From Arthrobacter sp. ISL-72 (GTDB lineage: Bacteria > Actinomycetota > Actinomycetes > Actinomycetales > Micrococcaceae), in assembly GCF_018613755.1 (NCBI RefSeq), contig NZ_JAGGPP010000003.1, positions 1-64,000 of the forward strand: a stretch of 64,000 nt of DNA, in the 5' to 3' direction. A program made the translations under genes and the position numbers. Below the pieces are notes generated by a model. That model was not told the origin of the DNA and did not search any database. It worked only from the letters and a program-made list of their open reading frames with translations. Shown here piece after piece: positions 8,839 through 17,262 of this stretch; positions within the stretch are counted from its first letter, which is position 1, and every line of letters begins with the position of its first letter.

Positions 8839-9105
8839 TCAGGAGTTTCTCAGAGCTGAAATGAGCTCGCTCTTCTTCTTGGACGAGTACCCGGTGAGCC
8901 CTATTTCCTTGGCTTTGGCCTTGAGCTGGTCGACCGTCCAATCTTCATAGTCGCCGGACTTGCCACCCTTGCGCCCTACCGCCGAGCGTCCCCGCTTGGC
9001 TGCGGCATTGGAAATCCGGGCCGCCTTCTGCTTCGAGGCGCCGTCTTCACGGAGTTCCTCGTACAGCTTCGGGTCCTTGATGCCGGGGTTCTTTTTCTCG
9101 GGCAT
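8839..9105 (-). CDS. Small SAP/Rho-N-like domain protein (DUF7218 type)
   Basis: 88 aa. The C-terminal half ([19 protein letters not shown] then [13 protein letters not shown]) is a Rho termination factor N-terminal/SAP-like helical module that can bind nucleic acid. The N-terminal half ([28 protein letters not shown]) is the conserved part of a small actinobacterial family. It starts 3 bases after the stop of the SRPBCC gene, so the two are probably co-translated. Its position 32 bp from the convergent ku gene is suggestive, because some Ku proteins carry a SAP domain in cis. Function unproven. Confidence 0.85.
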   Translation of the reverse strand: MPEKKNPGIKDPKLYEELREDGASKQKAARISNAAAKRGRSAVGRKGGKSGDYEDWTVDQLKAKAKEIGLTGYSSKKKSELISALRNS

Positions 9106-9107
9106 GC

Positions 9108-9728
9108 CTAGCTCGGATCCGACGGTTCGGCGTCGTCAATGAAAGGGTCCACACCGGCCGGACGCTGCGGCGAAGGAGTGGGCGTGTGGGGCGGAGCGGA
9201 CGGAGAAGCACCAGGAGCCGGATGCTTCGGGGCGTTCGCTGCGAACCCTGCCTCTTCATCGGTACTTTCCACTTCTCCCTGGGCCACGGCGGAACGCCAG
9301 GCGCCCGTTTCAATACCGCGGGATTCGATGAACTCCTTGAACCGTTTGAGGTCCGCGGTGATCTGGCGGCTGTCCGCGTGGACTGCCGACCCTGCCTTCT
9401 CCACCAGCCCCTCCGGCTCCCATTCCAGCGATACTGTGACCCGGGACTGGTCCGGCCCCAGTGGTTCGAAGGTCACAGTTCCCGCGTTGCGCGGTTTATC
9501 CGTGCTGACCCACGCGATGCGCCGGTCCGGCAGCTGGTCGGTGATCTGGGCGTTGTATTCCCGCCTCACCCCGGCGATGTCCGTCCGGAAATGCAGGGAC
9601 GTCTCGTCGACCTGCTCGACCGACTCCACACCCTTCATGAACTCCGGAAATGATTCGAACTGGGTCCACTGGTTGTAGGCGGTGGACACAGGAACGTCCA
9701 CTTCGATGGTTTCCTGCAAAGTAGCCAC
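9108..9728 (-). CDS. SRPBCC family protein (COQ10/START-like)
   Basis: About 206 aa. The first 145 residues match the polyketide cyclase/COQ10-type SRPBCC fold, a hydrophobic ligand pocket: [28 protein letters not shown], a central beta sheet, then a long final helix ([18 protein letters not shown]). The remaining 60 residues are Pro/Ala/Ser-rich and probably disordered. I use the GTG at 9728 with AGAGGA just upstream; the frame remains open to 9818 but without a ribosome site. Ligand unknown. A CTAAG-N4-CTTAG palindrome lies about 110 bp upstream and is shared with dps and other stress genes. Confidence 0.88.
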   Translation of the reverse strand: MATLQETIEVDVPVSTAYNQWTQFESFPEFMKGVESVEQVDETSLHFRTDIAGVRREYNAQITDQLPDRRIAWVSTDKPRNAGTVTFEPLGPDQSRVTVSLEWEPEGLVEKAGSAVHADSRQITADLKRFKEFIESRGIETGAWRSAVAQGEVESTDEEAGFAANAPKHPAPGASPSAPPHTPTPSPQRPAGVDPFIDDAEPSDPS

Positions 9729-9839
9729 TGTCTCATCCTCTTTCAGCCGGGGAACGTGCCCCCGATTGCGGGTCTGGTGAACGGCATGTCGCCACGTTTT
9801 CCACGCTAGCCGCGGCATCCGGCTAAAACAAGGAATTTA

Positions 9840-9853
9840 CTAAGCTCGCTTAG
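9840..9853. promoter_or_regulatory. TAAG-N4-CTTA palindrome upstream of the SRPBCC gene
   Basis: CTAAG and CTTAG arms separated by CTCG. Read on the minus strand, its right half is followed by TAGTAA and TAAATT, possible -10 boxes. Very similar sites lie before dps (32083), the envelope operon (40386) and the sigma factor gene (41672). Confidence 0.6.
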
Positions 9854-9902
9854 GATGCTTCCCGAGCGGGCGAAGGGCTGGCAGGAGAAGGCGCAGCCCG
9901 CT

Positions 9903-9938
9903 CTCGGTTCAACGGGGGCTAGCTCGGTTCAACGGGGG
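9903..9938. repeat. 16-bp direct repeat, period 20
   Basis: CTCGGTTCAACGGGGG occurs at 9903-9918 and 9923-9938, separated by CTAG. It lies in the 351-bp gap between the SRPBCC gene and ptsH. Function unknown; perhaps part of the terminator region of the fru operon. Confidence 0.7.
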
Positions 9939-9950
9939 TTAAACGACAGC

Positions 9951-10013
9951 GGCCGGTCCGCGCGCCACGTGCCCGCATTATTGCGGGACTTACCGTTGCG
10001 CAGCGGACCGGCC
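9951..10013 (-). terminator. Nested hairpins downstream of ptsH
   Basis: Outer arms GGCCGGTCCGC (9951-9961) and its complement (10003-10013) enclose a small hairpin with CCCGCA/TGCGGG arms at 9972-9987. Position after ptsH, in transcription direction, suggests it ends the fru operon. Confidence 0.6.
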
Positions 10014-10079
10014 ACTGCTGTGCTGCCGTACTAGCCGGCACTGGCACCCGGCACGGTACTGGTGCCGCGCGCCGTACTG

Positions 10080-10358
10080 TTACTCGGCGTCGTGATCGGT
10101 TTCCAGGATCTGGACCAGGTGGTCCAAAGCGGTGTCGGCGCCGTCGCCCTCGGCACGCAGGACCACGACGTCGCCGTGCGATGCGCCCAAGCTCATGAGG
10201 GACAGGATGCTGGCGGCGTCCATGGCCTCGTCGGCCGGCTCGCCCTGGCGGGCAATGGTGATCTCGTGCGGGTACTCGCCGGCGGCCTCGGCAAAGATGG
10301 CGGCCGGGCGGGCGTGCAGGCCGACGCGGCTGGCGATGGTGGCGTTGCGTTCGAACAT
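10080..10358 (-). CDS. ptsH: HPr phosphocarrier protein
   Basis: 92 aa cytoplasmic PTS protein. It accepts phosphate from enzyme I on His15 (GLHARPA) and passes it to the EIIA domain of FruA. A serine (Ser50, in DAASILSLMSLG) sits where the regulatory Ser46 of other HPr proteins lies; whether it is phosphorylated here is not shown. AAGGAG lies six bases before ATG 10358. It is the last gene of the fru operon, 55 bp after fruA. No enzyme I gene is in the window, so that must be elsewhere. Confidence 0.95.
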   Translation of the reverse strand: MFERNATIASRVGLHARPAAIFAEAAGEYPHEITIARQGEPADEAMDAASILSLMSLGASHGDVVVLRAEGDGADTALDHLVQILETDHDAE

Positions 10359-10413
10359 GGGTGCTCCTTGGATATCAGGTCGGGACAGGGGTTTGGAAAG
10401 ATACCGAACCGGG

Positions 10414-12483
10414 TCAGACAGTTACCGGAACCGGCTCCACGGTATCAACGGACTTGCGGACGGCCCAGCGCTTCAGCGCGATCACAGCGAGGGCGGTGAC
10501 GATGGTGCCTACCAGGATCGAGACAACGAACATCACGAAGTTGTCGATGGCGAAGAAGACGAAGATGCCGCCGTGCGGGGCCTTCGAGCCCACTGCCGAA
10601 GCCATAGAGATGGCACCGGTCACTGCGCCGCCCAGCATGCTGGCGGGGATGACACGGAGCGGGTCGGCTGCGGCGAACGGGATGGCGCCTTCGGAGATGA
10701 ATGATGCGCCCAGCAGCCAGGCGGCCTTGCCGTTTTCGCGTTCGGCCAGGCTGAAGCGCGTCTTGTCCAGGACGGTGGACGCGAGGGCCATGGCCAGCGG
10801 CGGGACCATGCCGGAGGCCATAACGGCTGCCATGATCTGCCACGGTGCCTGGTTGTCCATAGTTGCGGCACCCAGGCCGGCGACGGCGAAAGAGTAGGCA
10901 ACCTTGTTAACCGGGCCCCCGAGGTCGAAGCACATCATGAGGCCCAGGATGACGCCAAGGGCGATGGCGCTGGCGCCGGTGAGCCCGGACAGGAACGTGT
11001 TTAGGCCGTTGGTGATGCCGACAATCGGTGCGCCAAGGATCAGGAACATCAGGCCGGAGGCAACAATGGAAGCCAGCAGCGGGATGATCACCACGGGCAT
11101 CAGGCCGCGCAGCCAACGGGCCACCTGCCAGGTGCCGATCAGGTGCGCGATGTAACCGGCAAGCAGACCACCGACGATGCCGCCCAGGAAGCCGGCTCCC
11201 ATGAACCCGGCAACTGCACCGGCGACGAAGCCCGGGGCGATGCCGGGACGGTCGGCGATCGCGTAGGCGATGTAGCCGGCCAGGGCAGGGACCAGGAAGC
11301 CGAGCGACAGGGCACCGATCTTGAACATCACGGCGCCGAGGTAGGCCCCCAGCGGTCCCCATGCCAGTGCCGGGTATTCGGTGGGCAGGTTGCCAAGGTT
11401 GTTCTCGGCAAGGATCTTGTCCGCGAAGCCCGTGATGTCGTAGCCGCCCATCAGGAAGCCCAGGGCGATCAGCAGACCACCGCCAGCCACGAACGGGATC
11501 ATGTAGCTGACGCCCGTGAGGAGCGCCTTCTTCAGCTTCTGGCCGATGTGCTCGCCCTTTTCGGTGGCTTCGGCTTCGGCCTGCTCCTCCGCACCGAAGT
11601 GCGGCACGCGGCGGGCGTGGGGGTTGTCGGCCGCGGCCAGTGCTTCCTGGACCATCTTGTCCGGCTCGTCGATGCCGCGCTTGACCGGTGCGTTGATGAC
11701 AGGCTTGCCGGCAAAGCGTTCCTTGCCGCGGACGTCAACGTCAACCGCGAAGATCACGGCGTCGGCGGCTGCGATCACGGCCGGGTCCAGCGGCTTGGCG
11801 CCGGAGGATCCCTGAGTCTCCACCTGGAGGTCCACCCCGACCTCCTTGGCAGCTGCCACCAGCGAGTCGGCGGCCATGTAGGTGTGGGCGATGCCGGTGG
11901 GGCAGGCGGTGACGGCGACGAGCCGCTTGGGACCGCCGGACCGTGAGCCGGCTGCGGCACCGGCCGAGGGAGCCACTGCGGTTGCTCCTGCGGCTGCTGC
12001 TGCGGGCGCGGGCTCCCCGGCTGCCGCCGGCTTGTCAGCGAGGGCACCGTCCACCAGTTCGACAATTTCCGCCTCGGTGGTGGCCGCGCGGAGGGCCGCC
12101 GTGAAGTCCTTTTTGATCAGCGAGCGGGCCAGCTTGGACAGGAGCTTCAGATGCTCCTGGTCCGCGCCTTCCGGGGCTGCGATGAAGAAGATCAGGTCCG
12201 CCGGGCCGTCCTTGGCGCCGAAGTTCACGGACTTCGAGAGCCGCGCCATGGCCAGGGTGGGCTCGATTACCGCAGCGGAGCGGCAGTGCGGGATGGCGAT
12301 GCCGCCGGGGACGCCGGTGGCGGTCTTTGATTCGCGGGCGAAGGCGTCCGCGAACAGGCCTTCTACTTCGGTGGCGCGGCCGTTGGCGGCGACCTTGCCG
12401 GCGAGATGGCGGATCACGTCCTCGGGCGAGTTGCCCAGGTTCTGGTCGAGCTCGACCAGTTCAGTAGTTATGAGCTGAGTCAC
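10414..12483 (-). CDS. fruA: Fructose-specific PTS enzyme IIABC
   Basis: 689 aa membrane permease that imports fructose as fructose-1-phosphate. Domain order is EIIA (1 to about 150, phospho-acceptor His66 in GIAIPHCRS), an Ala/Pro-rich linker, EIIB (about 188-285, Cys194 in TACPTGIAHTYMA) and EIIC (about 320-675, many membrane helices with CFDLGGPVNKVAY and the GASFISEGAIPF motif). The start is GTG 12483 with AAGGA 7 bases upstream, two bases after the fruK stop, so the genes are coupled. It feeds FruK. Confidence 0.96.
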   Translation of the reverse strand: MTQLITTELVELDQNLGNSPEDVIRHLAGKVAANGRATEVEGLFADAFARESKTATGVPGGIAIPHCRSAAVIEPTLAMARLSKSVNFGAKDGPADLIFFIAAPEGADQEHLKLLSKLARSLIKKDFTAALRAATTEAEIVELVDGALADKPAAAGEPAPAAAAAGATAVAPSAGAAAGSRSGGPKRLVAVTACPTGIAHTYMAADSLVAAAKEVGVDLQVETQGSSGAKPLDPAVIAAADAVIFAVDVDVRGKERFAGKPVINAPVKRGIDEPDKMVQEALAAADNPHARRVPHFGAEEQAEAEATEKGEHIGQKLKKALLTGVSYMIPFVAGGGLLIALGFLMGGYDITGFADKILAENNLGNLPTEYPALAWGPLGAYLGAVMFKIGALSLGFLVPALAGYIAYAIADRPGIAPGFVAGAVAGFMGAGFLGGIVGGLLAGYIAHLIGTWQVARWLRGLMPVVIIPLLASIVASGLMFLILGAPIVGITNGLNTFLSGLTGASAIALGVILGLMMCFDLGGPVNKVAYSFAVAGLGAATMDNQAPWQIMAAVMASGMVPPLAMALASTVLDKTRFSLAERENGKAAWLLGASFISEGAIPFAAADPLRVIPASMLGGAVTGAISMASAVGSKAPHGGIFVFFAIDNFVMFVVSILVGTIVTALAVIALKRWAVRKSVDTVEPVPVTV

Positions 12484-12485
12484 TG

Positions 12486-13481
12486 TCAGTCCTTCCGGAG
12501 GGCCGTGATGGTTACGGCATCAGGGGTGGTTTGGTGGACCGCCGGAACTGTGGAGCCCGGCAGGGAAGCGGCGGCGGCACCGTGTGCCACAGCCTGACGG
12601 AGGCAGTCGGCCGGGGCGGCGCCCTGGCAGGAAGCGAGCAGGTACCCGGCGAGGGATGAATCGCCCGCGCCGACCGTGCTCACGGCTTTGACCGGCGGAT
12701 GCGTGGCCAGCCACGCGCCGTCGGACGTCACAAGGACCGCACCCTTGGAACCGAGCGTTGCCAGCACGGCCCCTACACCGGAACGCACGACGGCGGCGGC
12801 GGCTGCCGCGGCAGCCTCCGGATCCGCTTCCAGTTCGTCAGCGGTGGACGCCGCAGCGAAACCGGCTGCGGCAGCCAGTTCAGCCAGTTCTTCGGCGTTG
12901 GGCTTGAGGAGGTCCGGCATGCCCGACGCATCGCCCGAGAGGGCTGCGGCGAGGGGTGCGCCGGACGAATCGACGGCGATGCGCGGGCTCTGCCGTGTGC
13001 CGTTGCCGGCGTCGGCAGAACGCAGCCGCCGGGTGACGGTGGCATAAAAATCGGCCGGGACTCCCGGCGGGAGCGAGCCGGCGAGCACAACCCAGCTGGC
13101 GCCGCGGGAGCGCTCCAGCAGCAACCCGATCAGGGCCTCCTGCAGCTCGTCGCTCAGTACAGGGCCGGGTTCGTTGATCTTGGTGGTGACGCCGTCGGGC
13201 TCCGTCAGCGCCACGTTGGTGCGCAGCGGTTCGTGGATGGCCAGGGCGGCGAAGGGGACGCCGGTGTCGCGCAAGCCAGCCAGCACGGGATCGGAGTCGC
13301 CGCCGGGGAGGACGGCCACTGTTTCCAGCCCGGAGGCCACCAGTGCACGGGAGACGTTGACGCCTTTCCCGCCGGACTCCTGGCTGACGGAGAGTGCCCG
13401 CTGCACTTCGCCGCGCAGCAGCGCGGAGGGCAGGGAAACGGTGCGGTCCAGGCTCGGGTTCGCGGTGAGGGTGACGATCAT
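12486..13481 (-). CDS. fruK: 1-phosphofructokinase
   Basis: 331 aa PfkB-family sugar kinase. It phosphorylates fructose-1-phosphate made by FruA to fructose-1,6-bisphosphate. It shows the N-terminal TANPSLDRT substrate motif, ESGGKGVNVSRAL, and the catalytic anion hole STVGAGDSSLAG near the C-terminus. An Ala-rich insertion at about residues 205-235 is somewhat longer than usual. Its ATG overlaps the fruR stop by 4 bases (13478-13481), so translation is coupled. Confidence 0.95.
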   Translation of the reverse strand: MIVTLTANPSLDRTVSLPSALLRGEVQRALSVSQESGGKGVNVSRALVASGLETVAVLPGGDSDPVLAGLRDTGVPFAALAIHEPLRTNVALTEPDGVTTKINEPGPVLSDELQEALIGLLLERSRGASWVVLAGSLPPGVPADFYATVTRRLRSADAGNGTRQSPRIAVDSSGAPLAAALSGDASGMPDLLKPNAEELAELAAAAGFAAASTADELEADPEAAAAAAAAVVRSGVGAVLATLGSKGAVLVTSDGAWLATHPPVKAVSTVGAGDSSLAGYLLASCQGAAPADCLRQAVAHGAAAASLPGSTVPAVHQTTPDAVTITALRKD

Positions 13482-14287
13482 GCGACCACCACGTCCACGC
13501 CGGCGTTAGCAAGCGCCGCTGCGAGTTCCGGGCTGGGTTCACTGTCTGTTATCAAGGTGTCCAGATCTTTCAACGAGGCGAACTGGACCAGCGTTTCCGC
13601 ATCCAGCTTGGACGAATCGGCCAGCACCACAATGCGGCGTGCCGATTGGACGAAGGCCGCCTTGACGGCGGCTTCTTCAGGATCGGGCGTACTCAGCCCG
13701 AAGGCCGAGTGGATTCCGTTGGCGCCGATGAAGGCGATGTCCGGACGGATTCGGTGGGCTGCGTCCACGGTGGACTGGCCCACAGCGGCCTGGGTGAGGC
13801 CGCGGACCCTGCCACCGAGGAGGTGGAGGGCGATGCCGGGCTCGCCGGCGAGCTTTGCGGCGATGGGGATCGCGTGGGTGATCACCACAAGTTCGTTTTC
13901 GGAACCGGTGGACGGGGACGCGGAGGGGTCCGCGATCCGCAGTGCGATCAGGTCGGCCAGCGCTTCGGTGGTGGATCCGGCGTCCACCAGGATGCTTCCG
14001 GCCGGGCTGTGCGGAATGAATGCCAGGGCGGCTTCGGCAATGCGCAGCTTTTCGGGCTGCCGCTGCACGGTCCGTTCCAGGATGCTTTCCTCGGTGGTGC
14101 TGATGCGGTCGGGAGCGACGGCGCCGCCATGGACCCGGCGGACAGTGCCGACGGATTCCAGCGCGGCCAAGTCGCGACGGACGGTTTCGGTGGTGATGTT
14201 GAAGCGCTCGGCAAGGGCAGTGACGCTGGCCCGGCCGCTCTCGGCGACTAGGCCTGCGATCAGCTGTTGGCGCTCCTCGGCGAACAC
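13478..14287 (-). CDS. fruR: DeoR family regulator of the fructose operon
   Basis: 269 aa. The N-terminal winged helix (ASVTALAERFNITTETVRRDL) is followed by the DeoR sugar-phosphate sensing domain (DAGSTTEALADLI, HGGAV). It is the first gene of the operon and probably represses it until fructose-1-phosphate accumulates; this is inference from family and position. The start is GTG 14287, with GGAGGG four to five bases upstream. A sigma-70-like promoter lies about 95 bp upstream. Confidence 0.92.
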   Translation of the reverse strand: MFAEERQQLIAGLVAESGRASVTALAERFNITTETVRRDLAALESVGTVRRVHGGAVAPDRISTTEESILERTVQRQPEKLRIAEAALAFIPHSPAGSILVDAGSTTEALADLIALRIADPSASPSTGSENELVVITHAIPIAAKLAGEPGIALHLLGGRVRGLTQAAVGQSTVDAAHRIRPDIAFIGANGIHSAFGLSTPDPEEAAVKAAFVQSARRIVVLADSSKLDAETLVQFASLKDLDTLITDSEPSPELAAALANAGVDVVVA

Positions 14288-14379
14288 TTACCCTCCATTG
14301 CGTAAAAACTGCAGGTACTTCAGGACTGGCGCGAGTGACTGGTTACGGTGACTGCCATCACACGATGTTGAATTGTTTG

Positions 14380-14409
14380 ACTTTATCTTTGTTCCTGTTG
14401 GTTTGTCAA
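14380..14409 (-). promoter_or_regulatory. Likely promoter of the fruR-fruK-fruA-ptsH operon
   Basis: On the minus strand a perfect TTGACA (14404-14409) is followed after 18 bases by TAAAGT (14380-14385). TTTGAC and TTGTC/TTTTCA elements around it are repeated on both strands and could be FruR operator half-sites. Confidence 0.55.
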
Positions 14410-14446
14410 TGAAAACAACATGGACACAGATCCGGCCCCTGGGCGG

Positions 14447-14517
14447 CTTGGAGTTTTTGTCCACTTATCGCGAGATAAACGCCCTCGAAGTCGCGATAAG
14501 TGGACAAAAACTCCAAG
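14447..14517. repeat. Perfect 27-bp inverted repeat, GAGTTTTTGTCCA family
   Basis: Arms 14447-14473 and 14491-14517 are perfectly complementary with a 17-base loop. Core GAGTTTTTGTCCA then two variable bases then TATCGCG. A second element with the same core is at 56082-56144. It lies downstream of the DUF6458 gene (minus) and upstream of the fru promoter, so it may act as a terminator that insulates the operon. Confidence 0.85.
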
Positions 14518-14622
14518 GAGACGGGGGAAGCCGGACCTGACCGTGATGGTCTGGCCCGGCTTCCGGGTTGTTCAGTTGCGGTGCGCCTGCCTCCATGGAC
14601 CAGGGCGGCCGGAGGGGCATGG

Positions 14623-14880
14623 CTAGATGCCGCCGTCCCGGCTCTCGTTGCGGGTGATGCGTTCGCCCGTGTTCGGGTCCACCACCGACCGGGTTTCGCT
14701 CACCCGGCGGCTGCGGCCCGGCGATGCCAGGACCAGGGAGGCTATCAGGCCGATCACGCCGACCGCCATCAGGATGTACCCGATGAGGGTCTGGTCCACA
14801 TAGGGGATCAAGCCCGGAGCGACGGCCCAGGCGAGGATGGCACCGAGGGCGATAAGGAAGATGGAGGAACCGATTCTCAT
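14623..14880 (-). CDS. DUF6458 family membrane protein
   Basis: 85 aa. Two membrane helices (residues about 3-25 and 33-52) are followed by a basic cytoplasmic tail with the VVDPNTGERITRNES segment typical of this small actinobacterial family. Function unknown. AGGAG lies 8 bases before ATG 14880. It is monocistronic as far as can be seen, with the long inverted repeat at 14447 downstream. Confidence 0.85.
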   Translation of the reverse strand: MRIGSSIFLIALGAILAWAVAPGLIPYVDQTLIGYILMAVGVIGLIASLVLASPGRSRRVSETRSVVDPNTGERITRNESRDGGI

Positions 14881-15209
14881 GACTTGCTCCTAGCTGTCCG
14901 GGGGACCTGCGGGCAAAACTTCATCAGTATGCTGTCTAGCCACACGCTACAGCCCGCCCCCTGCCGTTTCAATGAATCGGACAGCGCGTGCCGGGGCTGT
15001 ATCCCAGTCGTTATACCGCGTGCAGGACACCCATCCGGCGGCTCAGCGCCTTCGAACTGCTGTGTGGGACCGGCACACTTGCGCACGCCTGGAAGTAACA
15101 CCGGCAGCGCAGGGTGCGCCCCGCGTACTGTGGATTGCTCACGCCATCTCCGGCGAACCGGAGGGCGGCCCCGCCGCAGCGTCAATGAAATCCAGGAGCA
15201 CTGTTACCA
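14881..15209. other. 329-bp divergent intergenic region
   Basis: No gene is supportable. It must contain promoters for the DUF6458 gene (minus) and the ketosynthase gene (plus), but no strong -35/-10 pair stands out to me. Confidence 0.4.
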
Positions 15210-16430
15210 ATGTCTGAACTCTTCCCCGCGGTTGTCGTCACCGGCCTGGGAGCGGTGACTCCCGTCGGCTCAACCGCCGCCGAAACCTGGGACGCACTTG
15301 TGGCCGGACGCTCGGGAATCGTGCCGCTCGACGACGAGTGGGCCAGCGGCCTTCCCGTCCGCATGGCAGGACGCGTCGCCGCCGATGTCCCTTCGCTGCT
15401 GTCCACTTTGGAATACAAGCGGATGGACCGGTGCGGTCATCTTGCCCTCATCGCCGCCCGCGAAGCGTGGGCACATGCCGGCCGGCCGGAGACTGACCCG
15501 GAACGCCTCGCCGTCGTGATCGGCTCCGGCTACGGCGGACTGGACACCACCTTGGAGCAGACCCGGACGCTGGACGGGAAGGGGCCCCGCCGGGTTTCCC
15601 CGCACACCCTGACGCGGATCATGACCAACGGCCCCTCTGCCTGGGTCTCCATTGATCTCGGAGCCCGCGGCGGGGCACGCACTCCCGTCAGCGCCTGCGC
15701 CTCCGGGGCTGAAGCAATCTCCCAGGCGGCGGACATGATCCGCAGCGGTGCCGCCGACGTGGTGATTGCCGGCGGCGTGGACTCCTGCATCAACGGCCTC
15801 ACCATCAGCGGGTTCGCCCAGATCAGGGCGCTGTCCACGCGCAACGACAGCCCGGAGTCCGCCTCCCGGCCCTTCGACCGTGACCGCGACGGCTTTGTCA
15901 TGGCCGAAGGTGCCGGGATTGTGGTCCTGGAACGCGAAGACCATGCCCGTTCCCGCGGGGCCGAAGTGCTGGGGGTCATCGCAGGAAGCGCCGTCACCTC
16001 CGACGCCGTGGACATCGTGGCGGCGGACCCCGCCATGCAGCGGCGCGTCCTGGAGAAGGCCATTTCCGCGGCAGGCCTGAGCGGCGAGGACATCGGCTTC
16101 GTCCACGCCCATGCGACGTCCACCCCCGTGGGGGACCGGCTCGAAGCGGAAGCCATCCGCGCCGTCGTCGGGCGTTCCGTCCCTGTCACCTCCACCAAAT
16201 CCCTTACCGGGCACCTGCTGGGAGGTGCCGGGGCGCTGGGCGCCATCGTCACCATCCAGGCGCTGCGCACAGGGGTGGTTCCCGGGACCCTGAACCTCGA
16301 AAACCCGGATCCGGACATCAACCTCAACATCGTTTCGGAGTCAACCCCGGGCCTCCGGGCGCGGGCCGGCATCTCCAACGCGTTCGGATTCGGCGGCCAC
16401 AGCGCCTCGCTGGTGATCACCTCGGGCTGA
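15210..16430 (+). CDS. Beta-ketoacyl-ACP synthase II (FabF-like), orphan
   Basis: 406 aa condensing enzyme of the KAS II type, which elongates acyl-ACP with malonyl-ACP. The nucleophile Cys163 is in ACASGAEA, His301 in HAHATSTPVGD and His335 in LTGHLLGGAG; the C-terminal NAFGFGGHSASLV is intact. The HAT form of the second motif resembles actinobacterial KasA-type enzymes rather than the usual NAHGT. No ACP, FabD or FabH gene is nearby, so it is separated from a standard fab cluster and may be a second, specialised KAS. AGGAG precedes ATG 15210. Confidence 0.92.
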   Translation: MSELFPAVVVTGLGAVTPVGSTAAETWDALVAGRSGIVPLDDEWASGLPVRMAGRVAADVPSLLSTLEYKRMDRCGHLALIAAREAWAHAGRPETDPERLAVVIGSGYGGLDTTLEQTRTLDGKGPRRVSPHTLTRIMTNGPSAWVSIDLGARGGARTPVSACASGAEAISQAADMIRSGAADVVIAGGVDSCINGLTISGFAQIRALSTRNDSPESASRPFDRDRDGFVMAEGAGIVVLEREDHARSRGAEVLGVIAGSAVTSDAVDIVAADPAMQRRVLEKAISAAGLSGEDIGFVHAHATSTPVGDRLEAEAIRAVVGRSVPVTSTKSLTGHLLGGAGALGAIVTIQALRTGVVPGTLNLENPDPDINLNIVSESTPGLRARAGISNAFGFGGHSASLVITSG

Positions 16431-16447
16431 GCCCTGCGGCGGAAAGT

Positions 16448-16453
16448 TAGGCT
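16448..16453 (+). promoter_or_regulatory. TAGGCT -10 box of a likely leaderless start
   Basis: TAGGCT is six bases before ATG 16460 with no ribosome site. Same spacing and hexamer as at 202, 23102 and 26817 (minus). Confidence 0.5.
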
Positions 16454-16459
16454 GTTGCG

Positions 16460-17080
16460 ATGAAGACAGTCGCATGGTCCAAGCCGCAGAACCAGCGGGC
16501 CGGAACGCCGCTGCTGGTGATGATGCACGGTTACGGCACGGACGAAATCCGCATGTCCGACCTGTTCGGCCAGGTGCCGCCTGAGTTCACCTGCGCGGCG
16601 CTGCGGGCTCCCAAGGTGATCGGCGACGACTACGGCTGGTTCCTGCTGGACTATTTCCTGACCCATGACTTCGCCGACGTGATTTCCGTCAGCAACGCTG
16701 TGTTCGACTGGATCAACTCAGTCAAAGCCGAGCACAGCAGCGTGAGCCTTCTGGGCTTCTCGCAGGGAATGGCTATGGCCAGCACGCTCCTGCGGCTGCG
16801 GCCGCACGAGTTCCGCGCGGTCGTGGGGCTGTCCGGGTTCGTCCTGGACAACGAACTGCTGGCCATGAGCGAATCCTTTGACGACGTCAAGCCGCCGTTT
16901 TTTTGGGGCCGGGACAAGGCCGACCTGGTCATCAACGACGACGCGATCGAGCACACGGAGGAATGGCTGAACCGGAACACGCAATTGACCGCGCGGACCT
17001 ATCCCGGAATGGGCCACACGATCGCCAGGGCGGAAATGGTGGACGTGGGAGCTTTCCTGCGCCACTACGTCCTCCGCTGA
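16460..17080 (+). CDS. Alpha/beta hydrolase, carboxylesterase/phospholipase type
   Basis: 206 aa cytoplasmic serine hydrolase. The nucleophile Ser101 is in GFSQG; MMHGYGTDE is the oxyanion-side HG motif; the acid is probably the Asp in RDKADLVIND and the base His is in GMGHTI. The size and pattern fit the YpfH/Est family of short acyl esterases. TAGGCT lies six bases before ATG 16460, so the mRNA is probably leaderless. Substrate unknown. It follows the ketosynthase gene by 29 bp but seems to have its own promoter. Confidence 0.87.
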   Translation: MKTVAWSKPQNQRAGTPLLVMMHGYGTDEIRMSDLFGQVPPEFTCAALRAPKVIGDDYGWFLLDYFLTHDFADVISVSNAVFDWINSVKAEHSSVSLLGFSQGMAMASTLLRLRPHEFRAVVGLSGFVLDNELLAMSESFDDVKPPFFWGRDKADLVINDDAIEHTEEWLNRNTQLTARTYPGMGHTIARAEMVDVGAFLRHYVLR

Positions 17081-17184
17081 GGAGACCTGCGCAGATAGGG
17101 GCTGCGGCGGGAAAGCCGCGCTTCCGCTCCCGGAAAATCCGCGAAATCCCGCACTTCAGAGAAAAACCAGTTGCGCGCTAAATT

Positions 17185-17198
17185 TGTAAGCGCTTACA
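17185..17198. promoter_or_regulatory. LacI-type operator (perfect 14-bp palindrome)
   Basis: TGTAAGCGCTTACA has the central CG and symmetric arms of LacI/GalR family operators. It lies 65 bp before the lacI-family gene, so autoregulation is likely, and the downstream phosphorylase genes may be controlled through read-through. Confidence 0.75.
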
Positions 17199-17262
17199 CT
17201 CTTCTTCGGCCATGTACCGGGCCCAGTACTCCCAAGAGAAGAAAGGGCTGAGCCCGTGTTGC

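Noticed and set aside
9903..9938. Direct repeats as a CRISPR array
   Set aside because: Only two copies, 16 bp long with a 4-bp gap, and no cas gene in the window.
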